In this document: positions 7,737 to 16,715 of the stretch, in pieces
Numbering within the stretch: position 1 is the first letter of the stretch
Layout: each line of letters begins with the position of its first letter
NCBI RefSeq assembly: GCF_004355225.1
Contig: NZ_CP037933.1
Span: 930,001 to 994,000 of the forward strand
Length of the DNA stretch: 64,000 nucleotides
Direction of reading: 5' to 3'
Origin: Flavobacterium nackdongense
Lineage (GTDB): Bacteria; Bacteroidota; Bacteroidia; Flavobacteriales; Flavobacteriaceae
Notes under the pieces: model-generated
What the model was told of the DNA's origin: nothing
Seen by the model: the letters and a program-made list of their open reading frames with translations, nothing else
Database searches by the model: none
Program-made: the position numbers and the translations under genes

Positions 7737-8372
7737 TTAAAACTTGAGTTGGTATACATCTGATAGGTCTTTGTCAGAGCTAAAATTAACGTTCAAATCG
7801 GTTACATAACCCGAATTCAGTCCGTAAACCCAGCCGTGCAGGGATAATTCTTGCCCTTTTTTCCAAGCCGATTGTACTATTGAAGTTTTCGCCAAATCAT
7901 AAACTTGCTCTATTACATTCAGTTCTACAAATCGATTGAATCGATCGGTTTCGTTTTCGATAGCATCCAATTCTAGTTGATGAAAACGATATACGTCCTT
8001 AATATGTCGAATCCAGTTGTCGATCAAACCCACTGAATCATTTCCCATTGCCGCTTTGATACCACCGCACCCATAATGACCGCAAACCAAAACATGTCTT
8101 ACTTTCAAAACATTGACCGCATAATCCAAAACGCTAAGCATATTCATATCAGAATGAATGACCATATTGGCAATATTTCTATGAACAAAAGTTTCGCCAG
8201 GCTTGGCGCCAATAATTTCGTTGGCAGGCACCCTACTATCCGAACAGCCAATCCAAAGTAATGGTGGTGATTGTCCTTTGGCTAAATCTTGGAAATAATT
8301 CGGATCCAAAGCCAGTGAATCCTCTACCCATTTTTTATTTCTTTCTAATATTTTTTCATAGAACTCGCTCAT
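7737..8372 (-). CDS. can: beta-class carbonic anhydrase
   Basis: Interconverts CO2 and bicarbonate, supplying bicarbonate to carboxylases. Zinc ligands C43, H99 and C102 and the catalytic pair D45/R47 are all present (CSDSR and CGHYGCGG motifs). Length 211 is typical. It is monocistronic and convergent with the LETM1-like gene. A -7-like element (TATTTTTG on the minus strand) lies at 8402-8409. Confidence 0.95.
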   Translation of the reverse strand: MSEFYEKILERNKKWVEDSLALDPNYFQDLAKGQSPPLLWIGCSDSRVPANEIIGAKPGETFVHRNIANMVIHSDMNMLSVLDYAVNVLKVRHVLVCGHYGCGGIKAAMGNDSVGLIDNWIRHIKDVYRFHQLELDAIENETDRFNRFVELNVIEQVYDLAKTSIVQSAWKKGQELSLHGWVYGLNSGYVTDLNVNFSSDKDLSDVYQLKF

Positions 8373-8452
8373 GCTGGTAAACTAAAAATTGATTATTTTT
8401 TCAAAAATAGGCTAAATTTACCAAGTGGCTAGCTAAATATTTTATAAAATTA

Positions 8453-8926
8453 TCATTCTTGCTGCCAAGCTTTCAACATCCAAATCATTTTTTCCTGCTC
8501 TACAATAAAATCGCCCATCATCGAATTTGTACCTTCGTCTTCGATTTCGCCTGATTTCTTCAAGATAACTCTTTCGATCGAGAGCAATTTAGACAAAGAT
8601 GATACTATCAATTCGATCGCTTTTTCATCGTTATGAATGTTTTTTCCAACTTCGAGCTGATTACTATTGATGTAATCTTCAAAAGTATGCAACGGAACGC
8701 CGTCTAAAGTCAGTATGCGCTCGGCTATCAAATCGATTTTCAATTGGCTGTCGTTATACAATTCCTCAAATTTAAGATGCAAATCGAAAAAACGTTTTCC
8801 GCGAATATTCCAATGCAATCCTCTTAAATTTTGATAATAGATCTGAAAATTGGCTAGTAAAACATTCAATTCAGCTGCCAAAACTTCAGCTTCTGCACTT
8901 GGTAACCCAATACTATTCAGTTTCAT
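8453..8926 (-). CDS. dps: Dps family DNA-protection / ferritin-like protein
   Basis: Dodecameric mini-ferritin that oxidises Fe(II) with hydrogen peroxide and shields DNA. The inter-subunit ferroxidase ligands H38, H50, D65 and E69 have the exact Dps spacing. 157 residues is normal. It is transcribed divergently from oxyR with about 100 bp between the starts, an arrangement consistent with OxyR control. Confidence 0.93.
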   Translation of the reverse strand: MKLNSIGLPSAEAEVLAAELNVLLANFQIYYQNLRGLHWNIRGKRFFDLHLKFEELYNDSQLKIDLIAERILTLDGVPLHTFEDYINSNQLEVGKNIHNDEKAIELIVSSLSKLLSIERVILKKSGEIEDEGTNSMMGDFIVEQEKMIWMLKAWQQE

Positions 8927-9003
8927 ACGATGTATTTTAAGTTAAATATTGTAAAGTTAAAAATAAGACGGCCATATTTTCTATAAATTAAATTGATTGT
9001 TTT

Positions 9004-9011
9004 TATCTTTG
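9004..9011 (+). promoter_or_regulatory. -7 promoter element of oxyR
   Basis: TATCTTTG fits TAnnTTTG and ends 19 bp before the oxyR ATG. No TTG is present at the expected -33 position, as would suit an activated or autoregulated promoter in the dps-oxyR intergenic region. Confidence 0.5.
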
Positions 9012-9030
9012 CATCATAATATACTATACA

Positions 9031-9972
9031 ATGACGATTACTCAACTTCAGTATGTTTTGGCCGTAGCCGAACATAAAAATTTCACTCTAGCTGCCGATA
9101 AATGTTTTGTAACCCAACCCACCTTGAGTATGCAAATCCAAAAAATCGAAGAAGAACTAAACATCTTGATTTTTGACAGAAGTAAAAAACCGATTCAACT
9201 GACAGCCATTGGTCAAAAAATTGTAGAACAAGCCAAGAACATCGTCAATGAAGCGGGGAAAATCAAAGATATTGTCGAATATCAAAAAGGATTCATCGGA
9301 GGAGAATTTCGAATTGGTATTATCCCCACTATTATGCCTACCATTTTGCCTATGTTTTTGAATAATTTTATCAAAAAATATCCAAAAATAAAGCTCATTA
9401 TCGAAGAGTTGAATACGAGCGAAATCATCACTCGATTGAAGAATGGTCATCTCGATGCTGCCATCGCGGCAACCCCACTAGAAGATGAAAAAATCAAAGA
9501 AATTGTTCTGTATTACGAGCCATTCGTAGCTTATATTCCTGAAAATCATAGCATTTCTAAAAAATCTGAAATAGAAATTGCTGACTTGAATCTTGATGAA
9601 ATATTGCTTTTGCAAGACGGACATTGCTTTAGAGACGGCATTCTGAATTTATGCAAAAATCAGGGTCCGGGAGTTAAAAACTCATTTCAATTAGAAAGCG
9701 GTAGCTTTGAAACCCTGGTAAAATTAGCTAACGAGGGTTTAGGCACCACGCTACTTCCCTACCTGCACACCTTGGATTTGAATGAAAAAGACAAATTGAA
9801 ATTAAGGCAATTTAAAGAGCCGAAACCGGCCCGCGAGGTGAGCTTGATCTATCCGCAAAGCGAATTGAAAATACATATTATTGACGCACTACGTAACACC
9901 ATTTCTGGCGTAGTCAAAGGCGCAATTACTTTTCAAAACGTGCAAATTATTAGCCCTATTCAAAAGAAATAA
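9031..9972 (+). CDS. oxyR: LysR-family hydrogen peroxide sensor OxyR
   Basis: Redox-sensing transcription regulator of peroxide defence. Residues 1-60 form the winged helix-turn-helix (AADKCFVTQPTLSMQIQKIE), followed by a linker helix and a substrate-binding-protein-like domain. C199 and C208 fall at the same numbers as the disulphide-forming pair of E. coli OxyR, so the redox switch looks intact. 313 residues. Dps is divergent next to it, a likely target. A strong hairpin terminator follows. Confidence 0.94.
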   Translation: MTITQLQYVLAVAEHKNFTLAADKCFVTQPTLSMQIQKIEEELNILIFDRSKKPIQLTAIGQKIVEQAKNIVNEAGKIKDIVEYQKGFIGGEFRIGIIPTIMPTILPMFLNNFIKKYPKIKLIIEELNTSEIITRLKNGHLDAAIAATPLEDEKIKEIVLYYEPFVAYIPENHSISKKSEIEIADLNLDEILLLQDGHCFRDGILNLCKNQGPGVKNSFQLESGSFETLVKLANEGLGTTLLPYLHTLDLNEKDKLKLRQFKEPKPAREVSLIYPQSELKIHIIDALRNTISGVVKGAITFQNVQIISPIQKK

Positions 9973-9973
9973 A

Positions 9974-10004
9974 AAAAGGCTACTCTTTTTGGGAGTAGCC
10001 TTTT
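9974..10004. terminator. bidirectional terminator after oxyR
   Basis: 12-bp perfect stem (aaaaggctactc with gagtagcctttt), 7-base loop, and A- and T-runs on the two sides. It serves both oxyR and the convergent small gene. Confidence 0.85.
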
Positions 10005-10008
10005 CCAT

Positions 10009-10206
10009 TTATTTACTTACAATTATTAAACATTGTTTCAATTCTGGTTTTTCGATGGTGAAGTCTAACAACCATTCTCGTAATAACTCCATTTCGTAGG
10101 GCAACAACGTTTTTATCGCTTTTTCTAATTCTTTACAAAAAAGTGAAACATCAAAACTCACTCTTTCAAGTACCGATTTAGTGTAATCAAACATTACTTT
10201 AGACAT
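10009..10206 (-). CDS. small conserved protein
   Basis: 65-residue cytoplasmic protein with no signal or membrane segment. It has the pattern of a small protein I associate with Flavobacteriia (start MSKVMFDYTKSVLERVSF, a central LLPYEMELLREWL helix and an EKPELKQCL end). Two or three amphipathic helices are likely. Function unknown. It ends against the shared terminator with oxyR. Confidence 0.7.
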   Translation of the reverse strand: MSKVMFDYTKSVLERVSFDVSLFCKELEKAIKTLLPYEMELLREWLLDFTIEKPELKQCLIIVSK

Positions 10207-10335
10207 AATTATAATAAAGATTAGGGGTTAGAACTGATTACTATAACGATGTAAATTTATAATTTTATTTTCATTTAGGAATAAATTTAACAACGAATTA
10301 TATTAAATTTTTATTGTATTGAAATACACCGCATT

Positions 10336-11007
10336 TTACTCCATAATTTCTTTAATGGCTCGAAACATTTCTCTTTTTCCGGGTGCTCCTTCCAGTTTTT
10401 CGACTGTAAATCCAGCTTCAATCATATTCCTTTTGATGACTCCGCGAGCCGCATAAGTCACTAAAACTCCTTTATTTTTCAATGCTTTATACATAATATT
10501 GAAAATCTCTGCCGTCCATAATTCAGGCTGTACATCATATCCAAACGCATCAAAATAGATGAGATCAAAGCTAGCACTATCATTGATGTCAGTAAAAAAT
10601 TGTTGCCGTTTGGTGAATACAAAATCTTCCTGCAAAACATGGGGTTCGTTCCAAGAACTATGGTGCAACTTCTCGAAAATGGGCCGTTCTGTTTCCGCAT
10701 TTAATTCTGAAACATAATTCATTGCTTGGGCTTCTTCAACCGTCACCGGATAGCCCTCGACTCCAACATAAGTAATTTTTTGTTTGAATTTAGGATACTC
10801 CAAAAAAGTAATAAAAGCATTCAAACCCGTTCCAAATCCAATTTCTAAAATAGAAACCGACTGGTTTTCGAACAAGGAAAGTCCTTTTTTTATAAAAACA
10901 TGCTGTGCTTCCTGAATGGCCCCGAATCGAGAATGGTAACATTCGTCCCAGTCTTCGATATGGATTGTGGTTGAGCCATCGCGGGTTTGAACTATATTTC
11001 TTTTCAA
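10336..11007 (-). CDS. mnmD: tRNA 5-methylaminomethyl-2-thiouridine methyltransferase MnmD
   Basis: SAM-dependent enzyme completing mnm5s2U34 in the tRNA wobble position. It is the stand-alone MnmD form (223 residues), without the MnmC oxidase domain. The SAM-binding motif ILEIGFGTGLNAF lies near residues 54-66, and the family DLIYFDAFGYDVQPELW segment holds the catalytic region. A -7-like element TAAATTTG (minus strand, 11046-11053) lies 39 bp upstream of the start. Confidence 0.92.
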   Translation of the reverse strand: MKRNIVQTRDGSTTIHIEDWDECYHSRFGAIQEAQHVFIKKGLSLFENQSVSILEIGFGTGLNAFITFLEYPKFKQKITYVGVEGYPVTVEEAQAMNYVSELNAETERPIFEKLHHSSWNEPHVLQEDFVFTKRQQFFTDINDSASFDLIYFDAFGYDVQPELWTAEIFNIMYKALKNKGVLVTYAARGVIKRNMIEAGFTVEKLEGAPGKREMFRAIKEIME

Positions 11008-11282
11008 AATTGTAGTAGTGTTTAATTATTTTGACTTCAAAAAGCCAAATTTAATATAATCCGATTTAGGTATTACCACGAATGGTTCTAATTTATTAGA
11101 TATTCAACAAATTCATCTCCACATAGTCCACCATTATTCCAAAATAAATAAATCTCAGTTAAATGACATAAATACTATTTTTTTGATACCTAATTTGATG
11201 TTTTTTATTTAATTTTGCAAACCGTGCAGTAGCATAGAATTATCTGACTTTTATAAAAACAGTTTAAATAGAATAACCAATT

Positions 11283-12350
11283 ATGAGCGCAACACAAACC
11301 TATAAAATAGAAGTACTCAAAGCTTCAACTTCAAAAATTAAAGAGGTAGATTTTGATAATTTACATTTTGGAGAAGTTTTTACCGATCATTTATTTGAAT
11401 GCGATTTCAAAAATGGGGAGTGGCAAAACCCAACAATCAAACCTTATGCTCCATTTTTATTAGATCCTTCGGCTAAAGTTTTTCATTATGGACAAGCCAT
11501 TTTCGAAGGTATGAAAGCTTACAAAGATGACAACGACGGTATTTGGTTGTTCCGACCGGATGAGAATTACCACCGTTTCAACCATTCGGCAACAAGAATG
11601 GCAATGCCTGAAGTTCCCGAAGAAATTTTTATGGAAGGATTGAATCAATTATTGAAATTAGACGAAGCTTGGATTCAAAAAGGTAAAGGAAATACGATGT
11701 ATATCCGACCTTTTATGATCGCAACAGGAGCTGGAGTAATTGCCAATCCATCGGATGAATATAAATTTATGATTCTTTTGTCGCCCGCAAAATCATACTA
11801 TTCCGGCGAGGTAAAAGTGCTAATTGCTGAGCATTATAGTAGAGCTGCCAATGGTGGAATTGGTGCTGCTAAAGCCGCAGGAAATTATGCTGCACAGTTT
11901 TACCCAACAAATCTAGCGAACAAAGCAGGTTTCCAACAAGTAATTTGGACCGATGATGCTACACATACCAAGTTAGAAGAAGCGGGAACGATGAATGTTT
12001 TTTTCAGAATAAACGACACTTTATATACCGCTCCTACAAGCGAAAGAATCCTGGATGGTGTAACCAGAAAAAGTCTTATTGATTTGGCAAAACGCGAAGG
12101 TATCAATGTTGAGGTTCGTCCTGTTTTGGTTTCAGAACTTGTGGAAGGAGCTAAAAACGGCAGCTTGAAAGAAATTTTTGGAGCAGGAACCGCTGCTGTG
12201 GTGAACCCAATCATCGGATTCTCTTATCAAGAGGTGTATTATGAATTGCCAAAATTAGAAAATTCAGTTGCCAGTCAACTTAAAGAAAAATTGACCAACA
12301 TACAGCACAAATTGGCCGAAGATACTTTCGGTTGGACTGTTAAAGTTTAG
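11283..12350 (+). CDS. ilvE: branched-chain amino acid aminotransferase
   Basis: PLP-dependent class IV (fold type IV) enzyme that transfers amino groups between glutamate and the 2-keto acids of Leu, Ile and Val. K197 in GIGAAKAAGNY is the Schiff-base lysine, and the EEAGTMNVFF phosphate-cup segment follows. 355 residues is the size of the long eukaryotic-like BCAT group. A -7-like TAATTTTG is at 11210-11217. A heptamer-repeat hairpin starts immediately after the stop. Confidence 0.95.
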   Translation: MSATQTYKIEVLKASTSKIKEVDFDNLHFGEVFTDHLFECDFKNGEWQNPTIKPYAPFLLDPSAKVFHYGQAIFEGMKAYKDDNDGIWLFRPDENYHRFNHSATRMAMPEVPEEIFMEGLNQLLKLDEAWIQKGKGNTMYIRPFMIATGAGVIANPSDEYKFMILLSPAKSYYSGEVKVLIAEHYSRAANGGIGAAKAAGNYAAQFYPTNLANKAGFQQVIWTDDATHTKLEEAGTMNVFFRINDTLYTAPTSERILDGVTRKSLIDLAKREGINVEVRPVLVSELVEGAKNGSLKEIFGAGTAAVVNPIIGFSYQEVYYELPKLENSVASQLKEKLTNIQHKLAEDTFGWTVKV

Positions 12351-12353
12351 ATG

Positions 12354-12595
12354 GCAGATTGCAGGTTGCAGATTCCAGATTCCAGGTTTCAGGTAGCAGG
12401 TAGCAGAATTTAGATTGCAGTTCGGAACAAATAAAAATTATATAAAGCAGTTTAAAGATGATTCATTTCATTTTTTAACTGCTTTTTTATTGCAACCTGC
12501 TATCTTTATCTGTTACCCGCTAACAGCTATCTCTTTTATCTGCAACCTGCTATCTTTTTTACTGCTACCTGAAATCTGCCGCTTGCTAACTTCCT
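12354..12595. repeat. inverted heptamer-array element 1 (empty)
   Basis: Left arm (about 12354-12417) is an array of 7-bp units such as gcagatt, gcaggtt and tcaggta. The right arm (about 12488-12595) holds the reverse-complement type (ctgcaacctgc, ctgaaatctgc). The centre of about 70 bp codes for nothing. It sits between convergent ilvE and the pyrophosphohydrolase gene, reaching into the latter's stop codon, and could act as a terminator for both. Confidence 0.7.
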
Positions 12596-12975
12596 CCAAG
12601 TATTTTCGAAAAATCGGGTTTAAAATAATTGGGGCCTTTCATTACTTTTCCGTCTTCGCGATAAATGGGCTGTCCATTTTCGTCTAATTTGCTCATATTA
12701 GAGCGTTGAATTTCATCGAAAACTTCTTCAATTTTATGTTGTAAACCGTGTTCGATAATGGTTCCGCAAAGAATATACATCATATCGCCCAAAGCATCGG
12801 CGATTTCTATTAAATCATTATTCTGAACAGCCTCTAGATATTCTTCATTTTCTTCTTTCATCAAATTGTATCGAAGTTTCTTTTTGGATTCTCCTAAATC
12901 GGCTATCGGATTTTCGCTGTAACCCAGTTTAAATGAAGTATGAAATTCCTTAACGGCATTGATTTGTTTTTGCAT
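12586..12975 (-). CDS. MazG-like nucleoside triphosphate pyrophosphohydrolase family protein
   Basis: All-alpha NTP pyrophosphohydrolase fold: KEENEEYLEA followed by EIADALGDMMYILCGT gives the acidic metal-binding pattern ExxE...ExxD. Likely hydrolyses (deoxy)nucleoside triphosphates or phosphoribosyl-ATP-like substrates; the true substrate is unknown. I use the ATG of MQKQINAVKEFH at 12975 rather than an in-frame ATG 17 codons upstream, since the family begins there. 129 residues. Confidence 0.82.
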   Translation of the reverse strand: MQKQINAVKEFHTSFKLGYSENPIADLGESKKKLRYNLMKEENEEYLEAVQNNDLIEIADALGDMMYILCGTIIEHGLQHKIEEVFDEIQRSNMSKLDENGQPIYREDGKVMKGPNYFKPDFSKILGGS

Positions 12976-13056
12976 ATTGTATAATTGAATATTTGAGGGA
13001 GCAAAATAGTAACTTTTACTAAACAAAACCCTAAATTTGCAGAAAAAATTTTAACT

Positions 13057-13245
13057 ATGTTTAGTCAAGGTCAAATGCTTTTTGCTGGTTTTTTTGTTAT
13101 TATTTTTATAATCGCAATGATTTACGCTTACAGAAAAGATGCAAAATTGCACAAACTATTCTATCGAGGAAATTTCAAAATTCTGATTGGATTTGCTCTT
13201 TTTATAGTGCTTTTGTTTGTGATTAAAATATTTTTTAAGAGGTAG
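13057..13245 (+). CDS. small two-span membrane protein
   Basis: 62 residues, with two hydrophobic segments (about 8-24 and 43-59) joined by a basic loop (YRKDAKLHKLFYRGN). It looks like a conserved small flavobacterial membrane protein of unknown function. A -7 element TAAATTTG lies 17 bp upstream (13032-13039), and a bidirectional terminator follows. Confidence 0.65.
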   Translation: MFSQGQMLFAGFFVIIFIIAMIYAYRKDAKLHKLFYRGNFKILIGFALFIVLLFVIKIFFKR

Positions 13246-13257
13246 ATTTAAACAAAA

Positions 13258-13285
13258 ATCCCCTCAAAGTATATTCTGAGGGGAT
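13258..13285. terminator. bidirectional terminator
   Basis: 9-bp perfect stem atcccctca/tgaggggat with a 10-base loop and an A-run before it, between a plus-strand and a minus-strand gene. Confidence 0.75.
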
Positions 13286-13333
13286 AGAATTATTTTCAAA
13301 ATACCATTATTATTGTTAGCGTTTTTAAAAATG

Positions 13334-13804
13334 TTAGTTACCAACTATTTCTAATTGTCCTACTTTATTCCAATTAGGATCTGCCTGCAATGCAACAGCG
13401 ACATAAACTCCTTTTTTGTCAGTATTAAAAACTGTTCCAGCAGTCATTTGAGCATTAATTTGATCAGGGGACAAATTATATATCGCGCCGGTAATAGGGT
13501 CAATTATCAGCCCAATTATTCCACCTATGAGAATATTTCCTAAGTACCAGGCATTAAATTTTTTCGTTAAAGTAGTTTCATACGTCTGATATCCCTCAAG
13601 TTTAATTTGAACAGCATGTTCACTGTTTCTTGTAAGTTTTATTTCAAACGGGGTTTTTCCAACTTCGACTTCATCAATGAAAATGGTTGCCGATGATGGA
13701 TTACTAGCAAATTTTACATTCTGTTTAGAACCAGAAACAATTGTAGCGCAACTAGATAAAAATAAGGATGTTGATAATAAAAAAGCGAAAATAGATTTTT
13801 TCAT
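13334..13804 (-). CDS. PEGA-domain lipoprotein
   Basis: 156 residues with a lipoprotein signal (SLFLSSCATIVSG, lipidated Cys at 19). Residues 32-75 form a PEGA domain (SSATIFIDEVEVGKTPFEIKL), a beta-strand module of extracytoplasmic proteins. A glycine/isoleucine-rich hydrophobic stretch (IGGIIGLIIDPITGAIY, about 92-108) follows. The CATIVSGSKQ start is shared by a known group of small bacterial lipoproteins. It probably sits in the cell envelope. It is 18 bp downstream of another small lipoprotein gene and likely co-transcribed. Confidence 0.8.
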   Translation of the reverse strand: MKKSIFAFLLSTSLFLSSCATIVSGSKQNVKFASNPSSATIFIDEVEVGKTPFEIKLTRNSEHAVQIKLEGYQTYETTLTKKFNAWYLGNILIGGIIGLIIDPITGAIYNLSPDQINAQMTAGTVFNTDKKGVYVAVALQADPNWNKVGQLEIVGN

Positions 13805-13822
13805 TTTAAAAAATGATTAAGG

Positions 13823-14206
13823 TTAATTTATTTGTAATTGATATTGGGGTAATTTTGAAACATTTCCTTGATAGAAATAAAATTCTACTGTCATTCTATA
13901 ACAACTACTCCATAAATCTGGAGTAGATTTTTGTACAACTTTAACAATATTAGCTCCGTTTGTTCTAGCTAATTTTCGTGCACTAATTAAATTGGAATTA
14001 AAATCACAACTGGTTGAAAAGCCACTATCGCCATATTTTGCTTCTCCGAGTTTTATTGCCCCTTCGGGAACTTGATGCAATAAGTCCAAAAAAGCAACTT
14101 TATCCTCCATTGTCAAAGGTTTATTTTGTGTAGTAAAACTTGATGTAATGCTTGCCGAACAACTCAAAAGCAAAAAGGGCAACATCGAAATAAATAATCT
14201 TTTCAT
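13823..14206 (-). CDS. small lipoprotein, unknown function
   Basis: 127 residues with a lipoprotein signal (MLPFLLLSCS, Cys 16). Two further cysteines (in the SCDFN and SSCYR segments) could pair. The core segment ARKLARTNGANIVKVVQK resembles small envelope proteins in which a helix carries an NANxV pattern. Function not recognised. First gene of a two-gene operon with the PEGA lipoprotein. Confidence 0.7.
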   Translation of the reverse strand: MKRLFISMLPFLLLSCSASITSSFTTQNKPLTMEDKVAFLDLLHQVPEGAIKLGEAKYGDSGFSTSCDFNSNLISARKLARTNGANIVKVVQKSTPDLWSSCYRMTVEFYFYQGNVSKLPQYQLQIN

Positions 14207-14387
14207 AAAATATTATTTAGTTTATTAAAACTTTAATTAAAAAAAAAATACAAACCTTTTTATTGAAAATTATTAATCTATTGAAAATTAGACCAGTACT
14301 TTGTATTAATATTTTGTAATCTTTATCCAACAAATATATAAATATGTTATGTTGATTTGCAAATTTTATTACGAAAATTTACAAAAA

Positions 14388-14414
14388 AAAAGGATGCCAT
14401 CAAGACATCCTTTT
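14388..14414 (-). terminator. terminator of the DPP III gene
   Basis: Stem aaaaggatg/catcctttt, 9-base loop, with a long T-run on the minus-strand side. It lies 21 bp beyond the stop of the minus-strand peptidase gene. Confidence 0.8.
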
Positions 14415-14435
14415 ATTATAAATCAACTGTTGTTT

Positions 14436-16472
14436 CTAGTTTTCTAAAGGCAAGAATCCATACATTTTAGAGTAATACAACATTTGCTCTGCAAAAGATT
14501 TTGGTTGTTGCACTTCAATCGAAATAATGTCACCTTTCGCATCCATTTTTGGAACCAAAACTGGATTTACAAAACCACTATAAGGCGCCGAGGTAAATTG
14601 TTTGTTTCTTTCGAGAACTTCTGCGTGTAGTTTTTGATCTACTTTCACTCCATAATTTTCAACCAAAGCTTTTCCTGCTTCGTAATCGCCTTCGGATTTG
14701 ATGCGTTGAATTTCGCGCAACAATTGTCCAAATAATTCGTGTAATTTGTCATAATCCGTAATGTTGAAATAGGTTTTTCCGTTGCGAGTCAACTTCTCGA
14801 TTACATTGTCTTTTTTTCCTTTTTCAAACACCCAAGCACTCACAAACTGACGGTTTCTCATATGGGCTTCTTCGATATTGGCTCCGGGTTCTAATCGAAT
14901 GAGCTGCGTCATCAATCCGTTTCGAATGTAGCTGTCATAGGATTCCATTCCCAGTTTTTTCCAATCATCGACCAAACCCAATTCTTGTATTTTTGAATTA
15001 TAGACATAGTACAATCCAACTAAATCAGCTCTACCTTCTTCAAGCGCCGATGCATAACTTTTCAACGTTTCTTTTGGTGTTCCTACTCCAGGATTGATTT
15101 GCCCTGACGCGTGACCGATTACTTCGTGCAAAGCGGTGTGCATTTTATCTCCTAATTCGGCGTATTTTTCAGCCAATGCAATTTCTTCGGCATCATTCGC
15201 AAATTCTTGCAATCTTCCTTTTCCACCGGCTTTGTTATAGGAATCGATAATATTTCCAAGCGAAACCGATTTTGAACCGTGTTCAGCACGAATCCAGTCA
15301 GCATTCGGAAGGTTTACACCGATTGGCGTTGCAGGAGAAGAATCGCCAGATTCGCCAGCTACCACAACGGTTTTATAAGATACGCCAACCACATTTTTCT
15401 TTTTGTTTTCAGGAAGCAAAGGCGAATTGTCTTCGAACCATTGTGCATTTTTCGAAATTACTTCCATCTTTTTAGACATATCGAAATCCTTGATTTGGAC
15501 AATGCTTTCATACGAACCACGATATCCCAAAGGATCGTTATAAACTTCGATAAAACTGTTGATGTAATCTATATTTCCCTCAGTTGCTTGTGACCAAGCG
15601 ATGTTATAATCGTCCCAAGTTTTTAGGCTTCCTGTTTTGTAATAGCTGATAAGCAATCCAATGGCGTCACCTTGTTTTTTGTTTTCAGCCACAGCTTGCG
15701 CTTTCTCTAACCAATACACAATTTTGTCAATAGCAGTACCATACATTCCGCCACTTTTCCAAATTTTTTCTTCTAATTCCGCTTTCGAATTGCGCACCAA
15801 TTTTGAATTCAAACCAAAAGAATAGGGTCTTTTAGGCTCTGGGCTGGTTTTTTTAGCATAAAAAGCTTCAACCTCTTTAGCTGTTATCCCTTTGTCATAA
15901 AAATTGATGGCTGAACCTTCTAATAAGCCTTTGGATTCATCCAGATTTACTTTTTTGGCATCGGTATCGTTGAAAAGTATGGCAACAATTGCGGGTGATA
16001 AGCTGGTTTTTGTGGCTTTCAGTAAACCATCAAAATAGGCTGCGGAAAATGCTGGTTTGATTTTATCATTCGAATAATGATGGTGAATACCATTGGCAAA
16101 CCAAACTCTTTTGATGTAAATTTCAAAATTTTTCCAATCGTTCGAGGTTTTATCTCCTTTGTAATTTACATAAATATTCTCGAGCGCTTTTCTGATTTTT
16201 AAATTGTGCTTATAATGTTGATCCCAACCCATATCGCGCCCAGCATATCCAGCCTGCGTGAGATAATATACTAATTTTTGTTCTTTTAAGGTTAGATTTT
16301 CCCAACCCGGAATTTGGTAACGCAACACTTTGATGTCGGCAAATTGTTCGACAACATATTCAAAAGGAGTTGCAGCAGAAGTGCTTGAATCCTTAGTTTT
16401 TCCCGTTTGCCCACTGCAAACAAAACTCGCGCCAACCGTGATCAAAACAGAGGCAATTTTAAGTAATTTCAT
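14436..16472 (-). CDS. dipeptidyl peptidase III (family M49)
   Basis: Zinc exopeptidase releasing dipeptides from peptide N-termini. The M49 motif HExxGH is present as H449-EVIG-H454, with the second glutamate motif EEGRADL at 478-484. A signal peptide (MKLLKIASVLITVGASFVCSGQ) implies export. I chose the start at 16472; a longer reading frame begins 13 codons upstream, but a TACATTTG promoter element (16509-16516, minus strand) overlaps that start, and the signal peptide begins at MKLLK. 678 residues, typical of Bacteroidota M49 enzymes. Confidence 0.88.
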   Translation of the reverse strand: MKLLKIASVLITVGASFVCSGQTGKTKDSSTSAATPFEYVVEQFADIKVLRYQIPGWENLTLKEQKLVYYLTQAGYAGRDMGWDQHYKHNLKIRKALENIYVNYKGDKTSNDWKNFEIYIKRVWFANGIHHHYSNDKIKPAFSAAYFDGLLKATKTSLSPAIVAILFNDTDAKKVNLDESKGLLEGSAINFYDKGITAKEVEAFYAKKTSPEPKRPYSFGLNSKLVRNSKAELEEKIWKSGGMYGTAIDKIVYWLEKAQAVAENKKQGDAIGLLISYYKTGSLKTWDDYNIAWSQATEGNIDYINSFIEVYNDPLGYRGSYESIVQIKDFDMSKKMEVISKNAQWFEDNSPLLPENKKKNVVGVSYKTVVVAGESGDSSPATPIGVNLPNADWIRAEHGSKSVSLGNIIDSYNKAGGKGRLQEFANDAEEIALAEKYAELGDKMHTALHEVIGHASGQINPGVGTPKETLKSYASALEEGRADLVGLYYVYNSKIQELGLVDDWKKLGMESYDSYIRNGLMTQLIRLEPGANIEEAHMRNRQFVSAWVFEKGKKDNVIEKLTRNGKTYFNITDYDKLHELFGQLLREIQRIKSEGDYEAGKALVENYGVKVDQKLHAEVLERNKQFTSAPYSGFVNPVLVPKMDAKGDIISIEVQQPKSFAEQMLYYSKMYGFLPLEN

Positions 16473-16508
16473 CAGTACTAATTTAATTAATTTATAAAAA
16501 ACGATTAG

Positions 16509-16516
16509 CAAATGTA
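16509..16516 (-). promoter_or_regulatory. -7 promoter element of the DPP III gene
   Basis: Minus-strand TACATTTG fits TAnnTTTG, 36 bp upstream of the chosen start. It argues against the longer frame starting at 16511. No clear -33 TTG. Confidence 0.5.
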
Positions 16517-16662
16517 CGTTTTATTACATAATTAATAAAAAAAAGCGCCTCAAATTCATTTCAATTAGGATTAAAAATGTTTTCTGACTAAAAGTAACAG
16601 CTATTGTGTCTTTTTGTGAAAAAATTGAATCCTCAAGAGCGTATTTATTACTTTTTTTATCG

Positions 16663-16692
16663 TTGAACTTAATGATAAAATGGCTAACTTTA
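16663..16692 (+). promoter_or_regulatory. Bacteroidota-type promoter of the SRPBCC gene
   Basis: TTG (16663-16665), 19 nt, TAACTTTA (16685-16692; consensus TAnnTTTG). The predicted start of transcription lies between this and the ATG at 16716, which excludes the in-frame ATG at 16680. Confidence 0.65.
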
Positions 16693-16715
16693 CCACTGAA
16701 TTTAACCGAACGATT

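Noticed and set aside
12415..12687. Plus-strand reading frame of 90 codons with hydrophobic product
   Set aside because: It is made of heptamer repeat DNA and runs antisense into the pyrophosphohydrolase gene.
16680..16715. Upstream ATG for the SRPBCC gene
   Set aside because: The start lies within the promoter (TTG at 16663, -7 at 16685), so the ATG at 16716 fits better.
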